NCBI GenBank assembly: GCA_024228395.1
Contig: JAAETM010000436.1
Location: forward strand, 1 to 59,712
Direction: 5' to 3'
Source of the DNA: a bacterium
GTDB lineage: Bacteria; Planctomycetota; UBA1135; GCA-002686595
Length of the DNA stretch: 59,712 bases
This document shows, in pieces, positions 50,529 through 58,347 of the stretch. The notes beneath the pieces were generated by a model that saw only the letters and a list, made by a program, of their open reading frames with translations, was not told the origin of the DNA and did no database searches. Position numbers and translations under genes: made by a program. Position 1 is the stretch's first letter. The number at the start of each line of letters is the position of its first letter.

Positions 50529-52031
50529 ATGTGTGCATCCACTCCAGAGCAAAGCCCCCACCTAGCGGCCGTGGACCTGGGTTCCAATTCCTTTCACTTG
50601 GTGGTTGCAGAGCAGCGTGAAGGCGAGCTGGTCCTGTTGGATCGCATCCGCGAGCGAATCGGCTTGGCCGAAGGTCTGAATGAAAATGGGCCGATGGTGG
50701 AGGAGGTGGCTGAGCGTGCCCTGAAGTGCCTGCGCCGATTCGGTGAGAGGCTTTCCGACATTCCCTCGTGCCAGGTTCGCTGTGTGGGGACGGCAGCTTT
50801 CCGGGACGTGAACGACGGACGCAGCTTTCTGACCCGGGCGGAGGAGAGCCTTGGCCATGAAATCGAGACTCTGCCCGGCAAGGAAGAGGCGCGCCTGATC
50901 TATTTGGGCGTGGCTCACAGCCTGGGCGATGATTCGGCAGGTCGCTTGGTGATCGACATTGGTGGTGGTAGTACGGAAATCATCCTGGGTAGCCAGTTCG
51001 AGTCAAGAGAGGGATCGAGCCTTCCCTTGGGTTGTGTGTATCAGTCCAAGCGTTTCTTTGATGGTGGTGAGCTCAATCGAAGAGCATTCCGAAAGGCGAT
51101 TCTGGCCGCGAGATTGGAAATTGCACCTGTTGCCGAGAGTCTGGTGGGCAGCAAGTGGAAACAGTGCATCGGTGCATCGGGCACGGTGACTTCCGTGGCG
51201 GAGGTCCTGCGTCAGAACTACGGGGGAGATGGGACCATCACATCTTCTGGCTTGGACGCGTTGATCAATGACCTGTGCAAAATGGGCGATGTGCAGGAGA
51301 TCACCTTGGCCGGCTTACGCGAGGACCGTAAGGGCGTGGTTGCCGGAGGACTTTCTATTCTGCGTGCGCTCTTCGATGAGCTTGAGTTGGAAGTCATGGG
51401 GACCGCCAAGGGAGCCTTGAGAGAAGGTCTGCTTTATGACTTGATGGGGCGACTCCGTCACGAGGATGTGCGCCACCGTTCAGTTTCAGCATTGGCCCGC
51501 CGATTCTCCGTTAGCGAATCCCATGCCGATGCTGTTCGTCAGACCGCGGACTCTCTATTTGACCAGGTTCGCAAATCCTGGTCCCTGAAGCGGCGCCACA
51601 AGCGTCTTTTGGATTGGGCCGTGGACTTGGCGGAGGTGGGTATGGCTGTTTCCTTCTCGGGGTATCACCACCATGGAGCCTACTTGGTGGCCAACGCCGA
51701 CATGCCTGGGTTTTCCAGCGAGCGGCGCGATCTACTGGCAGGTCTCGTCAGGTTTCACCGAAGACGAACCCGCTCCGAAGCCTTCGATTCTCTCCCCAAG
51801 GCAGCCCAAACCAAAATGCTCCGCATTGCTGCCATTCTGCGAATCGCCCACCGCCTGAATCGTGCGCGCTCCGCAAGCGCCCCGCCTAATGTGCAAGCAA
51901 CAGTCGACGAAGCCCTGTTGAGTTTGAAATTTCCCGCAGGCTGGTTGGAAGCTAGTCCGCTGATTCAAGAGGACTTGCTGCAGGAAGCACAGCACCTTAT
52001 GCTTTGGGATATCCGTTTGGAAGCGGGCTAG
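50529..52031 (+). CDS. ppx: Ppx/GppA exopolyphosphatase/guanosine pentaphosphate phosphatase
   Basis: 500 residues from ATG 50529. The ASKHA-fold ATPase motifs are AAVDLGSNSFHLVVAEQ (phosphate-1), GTAAFRDVND, LPGKEEARLIYLGVAHSLG (catalytic Glu) and LVIDIGGGSTEIILG (phosphate-2). The C-terminal ~200 residues are the HD-like helical domain (RRHKRLLDWAVDLAEVGMAV, SFSGYHHHGAYLVAN, LAGLVRFHRRR), so it is a long Ppx rather than a short PPX1. It degrades polyphosphate and/or converts pppGpp to ppGpp in the cytosol. It probably forms an operon with the TrpD2-like gene. Its stop codon overlaps by four bases the stop of the convergent gene. Confidence 0.95.
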   Translation: MCASTPEQSPHLAAVDLGSNSFHLVVAEQREGELVLLDRIRERIGLAEGLNENGPMVEEVAERALKCLRRFGERLSDIPSCQVRCVGTAAFRDVNDGRSFLTRAEESLGHEIETLPGKEEARLIYLGVAHSLGDDSAGRLVIDIGGGSTEIILGSQFESREGSSLPLGCVYQSKRFFDGGELNRRAFRKAILAARLEIAPVAESLVGSKWKQCIGASGTVTSVAEVLRQNYGGDGTITSSGLDALINDLCKMGDVQEITLAGLREDRKGVVAGGLSILRALFDELELEVMGTAKGALREGLLYDLMGRLRHEDVRHRSVSALARRFSVSESHADAVRQTADSLFDQVRKSWSLKRRHKRLLDWAVDLAEVGMAVSFSGYHHHGAYLVANADMPGFSSERRDLLAGLVRFHRRRTRSEAFDSLPKAAQTKMLRIAAILRIAHRLNRARSASAPPNVQATVDEALLSLKFPAGWLEASPLIQEDLLQEAQHLMLWDIRLEAG

Positions 52032-52762
52032 GAGTGCAGGTCGCAGTGGAATAGCGAGTCACCAACGATCGGGCTCAGTCGACCCTGGGTGGGTACATTT
52101 AGACTCAACCCCCGACTTTCGATCATCTGTTGAAAGAAGACCAGTTCCTCCTGGCTGGTGGTGATCACCGAGGGCACCAACATCCAAGTCATGGCCGTTC
52201 CAACCAGCTCCTCTGCGCGGCGCGTTTCTTTGGTGAGGTTGCCGCCACCGATAGCCTCGCGCGTGTCTTGGCGCTTGTACAACCGGTCGTGCAAGGCGGG
52301 GAAGGACTCCGGATCGGTGACCACGCTTCCAAACCACAGATGGCTGCAAGTGGGTTCCTCCGCGATGCGCAGTGCCCGCGTTTGGAACTTGGGCAGGGTG
52401 GTTTTGTGCTCCTTGGCCAGGCCGGTCCAGATCCGATTGACCTCGTCTGGTTCAATACCGGGCAACGTGACAGCTGTGACACGCCTACCGAGCACCAGGG
52501 TTTCGAACAACATCATCACCAACTCAGCCACCCCAGGGCCCACGTAAAGACTGTCCTTGCTTTCGAACCGGGCTAGTTTTTCACCCATATCGGAAGCTAT
52601 ATGGAGCCCGGCGTCCTGAATGGCCTCAAGCGCTTCGTCCGAGAAGAAATTCTCGCCGCCTTCGAAGCAATACTCCGACCCCAATTTGTACCAGTCGAGA
52701 CGTGTGTAAGTGTCCTGGAGGATGGCTGCGAATTTCTGCAGGTCTTGCGAAGGCGAAGACAA
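52028..52762 (-). CDS. Cytoplasmic protein of unknown function
   Basis: 244 residues (MSSPSQDLQKFAAILQDTYT), no signal peptide. The sequence SLYVGPGVAELVMMLFETLV then RRVTAVTLPGIEPDEVNRIW resembles a Rossmann-type glycine loop followed by a strand ending in an acidic residue, as in SAM-dependent methyltransferases or nicotianamine-synthase-like proteins. This is only a pattern match. It starts 5 bases after the secreted protein gene, so is the last gene of the minus-strand operon. Confidence 0.65.
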   Translation of the reverse strand: MSSPSQDLQKFAAILQDTYTRLDWYKLGSEYCFEGGENFFSDEALEAIQDAGLHIASDMGEKLARFESKDSLYVGPGVAELVMMLFETLVLGRRVTAVTLPGIEPDEVNRIWTGLAKEHKTTLPKFQTRALRIAEEPTCSHLWFGSVVTDPESFPALHDRLYKRQDTREAIGGGNLTKETRRAEELVGTAMTWMLVPSVITTSQEELVFFQQMIESRGLSLNVPTQGRLSPIVGDSLFHCDLHS

Positions 52763-52767
52763 GGGAT

Positions 52768-54522
52768 CTAGAGGGGGGTCAGGGTGATTTTCACCAGAAG
52801 TACTTCCCCATCTTTCACAAGCGCGGCTTGGGGAGGAATGGGCGCAAATCCCGTGAGCCGGGGAAAGCGGATGGAGTAGCGGCCCGGATGGGACAAGTTG
52901 TACTGGCGTCCGGTTTTGGAATCGAGGCTCCTTAGTACTTTTCCCTGTCCAGACTCGGCCAGAATATGCGCATTGCCCTTCCAGGTGATGATTTGATCCG
53001 CGCGGCGCATTTCGAGGTGGATGCCAGTAGCTCGATGCAGGCTCCAGGTGACCTGCTGGTCGCCCTGTCCATCGATGGTCAATTCGGCCGGTTCGAATCG
53101 GGGATCCTCGAAGTGAAGGCGCAGGGGAGCATCGGGTCCATATATGGAGAAGCCCAATTCGTTGCCAGAGCGAGTTAGTAGGCGGCGCTCACTTTGGAAA
53201 GGAGCCGTGTCTTTCATCTTCTTCCCGATGGCAGCAGGTTCGACGGTGGACCAAATCAAATTGTCAGGATGAATAGCCTCCCCAGTTCGGTCGTCTTCGG
53301 TTTTCACTAGTACCGTGCGGGGTGGTGGTAGTTCAAAGTGTAAGCGCAGGCTTCCAGCACCATGGACCACCCTGTACACCGAAAAGGAGGTGTGCGCGAA
53401 GCTTAGGTTGTAGGCTCCGGGCGCCACCTCGGGCAGACTCCACTGGTAGAGATTTTCGTTCCCGGGAAGAGGGGTCAGTTGAGAGCCGGGTACATCATAG
53501 GACCGTCCCCAATCCCCATACGGATCCAAGCGGTTCAGCTTGAGCGTTAGCTGATCCACTTGGCCCCATTGCGCGGGGATCTTGATTGTTCCGCCAGCGG
53601 GCACCGGTTGAAATACGGGCTCTGCCGTGAGTTCCAGTTTGACCTTGGTGGTTTCACCAGCCATGATCTCAAACTCAGCCATGCCATAAACTGGCATGTT
53701 TCCGGGTCGAATAGGGTCTTCGGAAGAAAGGGAATAGCGCCCGACCGGAAGGCCCTTTACGTGGACCTTTTCTCCATATTGCTTGAGTTCGTGCACGAGC
53801 GAGTTGGAATTTGGATCGGGATTCAGATCTCGGATACGAAGGACGCGACCGCGTCTCGATCCAGCTTGAATCACTTGCACTTCCACGACTCCTCCGGGTG
53901 GAAGCTGGAGGGTTTGTACGCCACCTAGGAAAGGATCAGGGGTAATTTGTGTCCAGGCATGTCCGGGAGCGTACACGTAATACGTGTACGACTCTGGATT
54001 ATCAAGCTTGAAGGAAATGGGAGAGTCCACCCCGGTCATGATCTGTTGAACCTTGCCTCCGATGGCGTCGGGAATGGTTGAGCGCGCGTACTTGCGCAGC
54101 CTTCGCAGAACCATGATATTCTTGAGTTGGGTTCGGCCATCGGGACCATAGACCCACAAATCGAATGACCGTGGAATGCGAATGATCACATCATATGTTC
54201 TGGATTTGGGGATGGGGAACCAGCGCTTTGTTTCGATGGGGAAGCCAGTCCCGTCGGTTGTGCGTATTGCCAATACCTGGAACTCTCCGGTCTCCGGCAG
54301 GTCCACACGGTAGTTGCCCCTCGTCACCGTTCCCTTGACACTGATAGTGGGGAGATCCTTGCGACGCACCCGGAAAACGATGGAGCCATCACCATCGGCC
54401 TCAACCAGGCCATCGGGAAACTGCACCTTGAGGACCCCCCGCAGTTCGTCGCCCATGGCAGAAGGCATCAAGCCGAAAAGGGCTAGGCCCATAGCGAAGA
54501 GCAGAGTCTTTAGCTGAAGCAT
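52768..54522 (-). CDS. Secreted protein with carboxypeptidase-regulatory-like beta domains
   Basis: 584 residues; signal peptide MLQLKTLLFAMGLALFGLMP then SAMGDE. It is predicted all-beta with repeated sandwich units: GNYRVDLPETGEFQVLAIRT, SFDLWVYGPDGRTQLKNIMV, LQLPPGGVVEVQVIQAGSRR, GLPVGRYSLSSEDPI, EVAPGAYNLSFAHTSFSVYR, DGQGDQQVTWSLHRATGIHL, LSHPGRYSIRFPRLTGF. These resemble the carboxypeptidase-regulatory/transthyretin units in the fused sigma factor at 9.4-12.4 kb. No catalytic residues are visible. It lies 18 bases after the APC-EIIA gene, in the same operon. The function is unknown, perhaps envelope structure or sensing. Confidence 0.75.
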   Translation of the reverse strand: MLQLKTLLFAMGLALFGLMPSAMGDELRGVLKVQFPDGLVEADGDGSIVFRVRRKDLPTISVKGTVTRGNYRVDLPETGEFQVLAIRTTDGTGFPIETKRWFPIPKSRTYDVIIRIPRSFDLWVYGPDGRTQLKNIMVLRRLRKYARSTIPDAIGGKVQQIMTGVDSPISFKLDNPESYTYYVYAPGHAWTQITPDPFLGGVQTLQLPPGGVVEVQVIQAGSRRGRVLRIRDLNPDPNSNSLVHELKQYGEKVHVKGLPVGRYSLSSEDPIRPGNMPVYGMAEFEIMAGETTKVKLELTAEPVFQPVPAGGTIKIPAQWGQVDQLTLKLNRLDPYGDWGRSYDVPGSQLTPLPGNENLYQWSLPEVAPGAYNLSFAHTSFSVYRVVHGAGSLRLHFELPPPRTVLVKTEDDRTGEAIHPDNLIWSTVEPAAIGKKMKDTAPFQSERRLLTRSGNELGFSIYGPDAPLRLHFEDPRFEPAELTIDGQGDQQVTWSLHRATGIHLEMRRADQIITWKGNAHILAESGQGKVLRSLDSKTGRQYNLSHPGRYSIRFPRLTGFAPIPPQAALVKDGEVLLVKITLTPL

Positions 54523-54540
54523 GGGAGACCTTGGCGGGGA

Positions 54541-56622
54541 TTAGTTACCGTGGATTTCGTAGAGCCCGGAGATCGTATCGGGATCTCCGATGATGAGCAA
54601 TCTGTCGCCGTCGGCCAGAAGGGTCGAGCCGCGAGGAACTTTGGTGGTGCGTCCGCGCTGGATTGCAGCAACCAGGCAGCCGTCGGGAAGGGCCAGCTCT
54701 CGCAGGGACTGTCCCGACCAATCGTGAGCAGGTGTGCCTGGCTTCAGTTCCACCGAGATGTAGCGCTCGTTGCGCAAGAAAATCTCACGCATCTCGACCT
54801 CGGAGGAGGCATTCAGCCACGCATCTTCAAAGTCGTCCTGGTCGATACGCGTGGCCACGTGGGCCAGCAGGCGCAGGTGCTTGCTCGGATCATCTTCAGG
54901 GCTTACCAAGAAGAAGATGGCATGCACGGGAGCGCTAAGTGATGTCTTTCCAAAAACATCACCGGCGAGAATGTTGAGTTTCTTTCGGCAGCGGACCAAC
55001 ACCATGTATGGCTGGTCGATGTTCTCAAGGCGCATGTGAGGGAGAGCAACACCCTTGGCCACGGGGGTCGCACCTGTTTTTGTGCCCTCGGTGAATCCTT
55101 GAATGAAAAACTCGGCGTCTCGGCCTGTGGCGCGGGCGAGTTTGTCAGCTGCGCGTTCCACGATACTCTCGAATGAGTCACCGCTAGCGCCCTCGAGGAA
55201 GGACGCCCCCAGAACGACCTCGTTGAAGGAGTCGTCATCTCGCAGACCTTTTTCCTTTAGGATCGAACGCAACTCCACGTCAAGTTCTTCATGTCTCTGC
55301 TCACCCAGGCGTGCAAACACATGGAATAGGGCACCCCTGCGATCCACGCGACCATGGGCATAGGATAGGTACCATGCGATTCCGGCGGCGATCAAACCTA
55401 GACTGAAGAAGGTAGACAAGGCGCCCATCTGGGCGATCAGTCCAAAGGGGGCCAGTACGCCGAAGATCGGCATGGCCGGATACCACGGAACTCGGTAACC
55501 AGGATCATAGGACTTGAGCCCGCTCTCACGCATGACGATCACCGCCATGCACAAGGCCGAGAACATGAGCAGTTGGAAAGTACTGGCGAGCTTGGCGATG
55601 CGAAGGGGATCCAAGAAAAGGATGATCGCAACAATCACGCCGACGGTAATGAGGACCCCTTGAATGGGAGTGCCCTTTGCGTTGACCCTAGAGAACCAGG
55701 GCGGTAGCAGTTGATCGCGGCCCATGGCCAAGGGGTAGCGCGAAGCGGCCATGATGCCCGCATTGGAAACTGAGAAGAAGGCCAACATGGCAGCGCCGGC
55801 CACGATAGCCATACCCGGCGTGCCGAGGACTTCATTGGCCGCATCAGCCATGGGCGTGATCGATTCTGACAATGCATCGATGGGCAGCACTCCGACCATG
55901 ACTATTGTGCACAGCAGATACACCAGCAGGCAAACTGCCAAACCAAGGAATAGACCTCGCGTGAGGTTCTTTTCAGGGTCGCGCACTTCTTCAGCAATGC
56001 TGGCCACTTTGGTAACACCGATATAACTGATGTAGACCAAACCGGTGGTCGCCAGCAAATCCTGGGAGCTGGTTTTGAGCATGCCGTTGAAGTGACTGAG
56101 GTCGACCGCAGGCAATCCCACCATGACGAAGCCGGTCAGGATGACTAGCAGTCCAATCACCAAAATACGCTGGAACCCTCCCGCCTTCTCCGCACCCATG
56201 ATGTTGATCCAGCCGAACAGAACCGCAAATCCGATGGCCAGACCTTTTAGTGCCCATGGCGACGATGGCATGCAGAGCGAAAGGTACGCTCCTAGACCAA
56301 CCAGTGCGAATGCGGTCTTGAGAACCATGGCGAGCCATGTCCCCATCCCACCGACCGTACCCGCCAAAGGGCCGAGGCTCCGGTCCAGGAAGAAGTAACT
56401 ACCTCCAGCGCGGGGCATAGCGGTGGATAATTCTGCAATACACAGCATGGCTGGCAACAACGGAATCGCGACCATCACGTAACAAAGTACGATGGCAGAG
56501 CCTGCTTGCGCCGCGGCCGGACCGGGCAGCAAGAATAAGCCACCACTTAGGGTGGCTCCAGTGGAGATAGCAAAGACGTCGAAAAGGCCGAGCTTCTTCG
56601 ATAGCTTGGTGGAGTCGCTCAT
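54541..56622 (-). CDS. APC-family amino acid permease fused to PTS EIIA and TrkA-C domains
   Basis: 693 residues. Residues ~10-430 hold the twelve-helix APC transporter (GLFDVFAISTGATLSGGLFL, PRAGGSYFFLDRSLGPLAGT, EEVRDPEKNLTRGLFLGLAV, RYPLAMGRDQLLPPWFSRVN). Residues ~445-610 are an EIIA(Ntr)-type phosphoacceptor domain (ATGRDAEFFIQGFTEG, GVALPHMRLENIDQPYMVLV with His529 as expected phospho-His). Residues ~615-693 match a TrkA-C domain (GQSLRELALPDGCLVAAIQR, LLADGDRLLIIGDP), which binds a ligand such as a cyclic dinucleotide. Transport could be gated by phosphorylation or second messengers. The substrate is unknown. It lies between the CRTAC and carboxypeptidase-like genes with short gaps. 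Confidence 0.9.
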   Translation of the reverse strand: MSDSTKLSKKLGLFDVFAISTGATLSGGLFLLPGPAAAQAGSAIVLCYVMVAIPLLPAMLCIAELSTAMPRAGGSYFFLDRSLGPLAGTVGGMGTWLAMVLKTAFALVGLGAYLSLCMPSSPWALKGLAIGFAVLFGWINIMGAEKAGGFQRILVIGLLVILTGFVMVGLPAVDLSHFNGMLKTSSQDLLATTGLVYISYIGVTKVASIAEEVRDPEKNLTRGLFLGLAVCLLVYLLCTIVMVGVLPIDALSESITPMADAANEVLGTPGMAIVAGAAMLAFFSVSNAGIMAASRYPLAMGRDQLLPPWFSRVNAKGTPIQGVLITVGVIVAIILFLDPLRIAKLASTFQLLMFSALCMAVIVMRESGLKSYDPGYRVPWYPAMPIFGVLAPFGLIAQMGALSTFFSLGLIAAGIAWYLSYAHGRVDRRGALFHVFARLGEQRHEELDVELRSILKEKGLRDDDSFNEVVLGASFLEGASGDSFESIVERAADKLARATGRDAEFFIQGFTEGTKTGATPVAKGVALPHMRLENIDQPYMVLVRCRKKLNILAGDVFGKTSLSAPVHAIFFLVSPEDDPSKHLRLLAHVATRIDQDDFEDAWLNASSEVEMREIFLRNERYISVELKPGTPAHDWSGQSLRELALPDGCLVAAIQRGRTTKVPRGSTLLADGDRLLIIGDPDTISGLYEIHGN

Positions 56623-56640
56623 TGTTGCAGGGGTCTGGCC

Positions 56641-58326
56641 CTACTCTTTCTCTACGACCGTACCGCGGCCGCGCATGAGGTCATAATACTGTCCGGCCTC
56701 CATGGGGCCATAGGACTCTTCGCGCCCACCGTTCCAAACTACGCGCACATCTTCCACCTTTGCGACCGGGTTGCCCTCCGCGTCCACCCCTAGGCCGAAG
56801 TGGACCCGGGGATCGTTGCTGGATAGATAGCTGTAGGCCGGATCGGCCACACGATAGAGGGTTTGACCCTCAAAGCGGACTTCCACCCGCGCACCGGGAA
56901 CCACGTTGCCCTTGCCACCCTTGGGTTGGAATCCGATCCAGGAACCCTTGCGCGGAGCCTCGTTGATCAGGAGCGAAACCGAGGAGTCACGATTGGCGAT
57001 GACGATGTCGATGTCGCCATCATTGTCCAAATCGCCAAAGGCCGCACCGCGGCTGGTGGCGATCGCCTCTTGGGCCAAGCCACCCATGGGGACCTCCTCG
57101 AACTTGGGTCCGCCCTTGCCGCGGAACAGGTGGTTGGGCTCGGCGTAACCGTCCTCCGCGAGGAAGCGCTCGTTCTCTTTCCAGGCCTGTACGGCGCCGT
57201 TGACCACGTACAGGTCCAGCGAGCCATCCAGGTCAAAGTCGTGGAAGCCCATGCCGAAACCGGTGAAGCGCAAGCTTGTACTGGCGGTGCCGGTCATCGT
57301 TGTGCGGTCCTTGTAGCGCCCGCGTGAATTCACGTAGAAAGTGTTTGTTTCACGGCGGATGTGCGTCATGAAGAGGTCCAAGTCCCCGTCCATGTCAATG
57401 TCGACGAACTGCACGCCCATACCCGCTTCGGGGGTTCCATTGCCGTTGACCGAGCAACCCTTGAGCAGGCCCAAATCCTTGAACTTGCCCTTGCCATCGT
57501 TGCTCCAAAGCACGTTGGGTGTCGCGTCATTTGCAACGTATATGTCCGGGTCGTGGTCGCCGTCGTAGTCGCCGATTGCAACGCCTAATCCATTGCCGAA
57601 GGCCAGGGAAGAGCCACTAATGGCCGAGTAGTCCTGAAATCCCATTCTCCCTTGCTTATACAAAACGTCCGGACAGGGTGCATTGTAGTTGTTGGGACTG
57701 CAATAGTCGGGTTCGCCATAGTAGTTGAAACACTCCACCTCGGTGGCGGCGGACCAGCCCAGATTATTTACGGCAAAGATGTCCAGGTCGCGGTCACCGT
57801 CGATGTCGAGGAAAGCCGTGCTAGTGCCCCAGCGGGGATCTCCAACCTTGAGAGCTTTGGTGCGGTCCGCGAAGGAACCATCCCCATTGTTCTCATAGAA
57901 AACATTCGGACCCACATTGGTCACGTACATATCGATGTCGCCATCGCGATCGTAATCGCCACAGGCCACACCCATTCCGTATCCCATGTCGCCGACGCCC
58001 GCTGTTTCTGTCACGTTCTCGAAAGTACCTGCGGGAAAGTTGCGGAACATCTTGTTGCCAGTGGTTTCCACGTCGTTTTCTGAGGGAACCAGTTCACCAC
58101 CTTGAATGAGGTAGATATCGAGCAGTCCATCCCCATTGAAATCGACGAGAGCGATGCCGCCACCCATGACCTCGGGGAAGTGAAATCCGGTGCCTGCACC
58201 ACTGTTGTAGGTGAAATCCAAGCCGCTGGAGGCTGCGGATTCCTTGAACCAGGGCTGAGCTTCCACTTTTGCGGGGGCCGTGTCCTGTAAGGGAAGAGCG
58301 AAGGCGAGTGCTGTAAAGAAGAGCAT
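56641..58326 (-). CDS. Secreted CRTAC/ASPIC-UnbV FG-GAP protein
   Basis: 561 residues; the N-terminus (MLFFTALAFALPLQDTA) is a signal peptide. Numerous FG-GAP Ca-loops are readable (DFNGDGLLDIY, DYDRDGDIDMY, DIDGDRDLDIF, DIDMDGDLDLF, DFDLDGSLDLY, DLDNDGDIDIV). The C-terminal ASPIC/UnbV domain begins ~GSWIGFQPKGGKGNVVPGAR and ends VWNGGREESYGPMEAGQYYD. A Cys-containing insert (VECFNYYGEPDYC, PCPDVLYKQG) sits near residue 205. No in-frame stop interrupts it, unlike the paralogue at 4593. CRTAC proteins are often encoded beside TPR proteins in planctomycetes, and such a gene precedes it here by 21 bases. Confidence 0.92.
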   Translation of the reverse strand: MLFFTALAFALPLQDTAPAKVEAQPWFKESAASSGLDFTYNSGAGTGFHFPEVMGGGIALVDFNGDGLLDIYLIQGGELVPSENDVETTGNKMFRNFPAGTFENVTETAGVGDMGYGMGVACGDYDRDGDIDMYVTNVGPNVFYENNGDGSFADRTKALKVGDPRWGTSTAFLDIDGDRDLDIFAVNNLGWSAATEVECFNYYGEPDYCSPNNYNAPCPDVLYKQGRMGFQDYSAISGSSLAFGNGLGVAIGDYDGDHDPDIYVANDATPNVLWSNDGKGKFKDLGLLKGCSVNGNGTPEAGMGVQFVDIDMDGDLDLFMTHIRRETNTFYVNSRGRYKDRTTMTGTASTSLRFTGFGMGFHDFDLDGSLDLYVVNGAVQAWKENERFLAEDGYAEPNHLFRGKGGPKFEEVPMGGLAQEAIATSRGAAFGDLDNDGDIDIVIANRDSSVSLLINEAPRKGSWIGFQPKGGKGNVVPGARVEVRFEGQTLYRVADPAYSYLSSNDPRVHFGLGVDAEGNPVAKVEDVRVVWNGGREESYGPMEAGQYYDLMRGRGTVVEKE

Positions 58327-58347
58327 GGTGATTGGTTTGGCAGGAGA

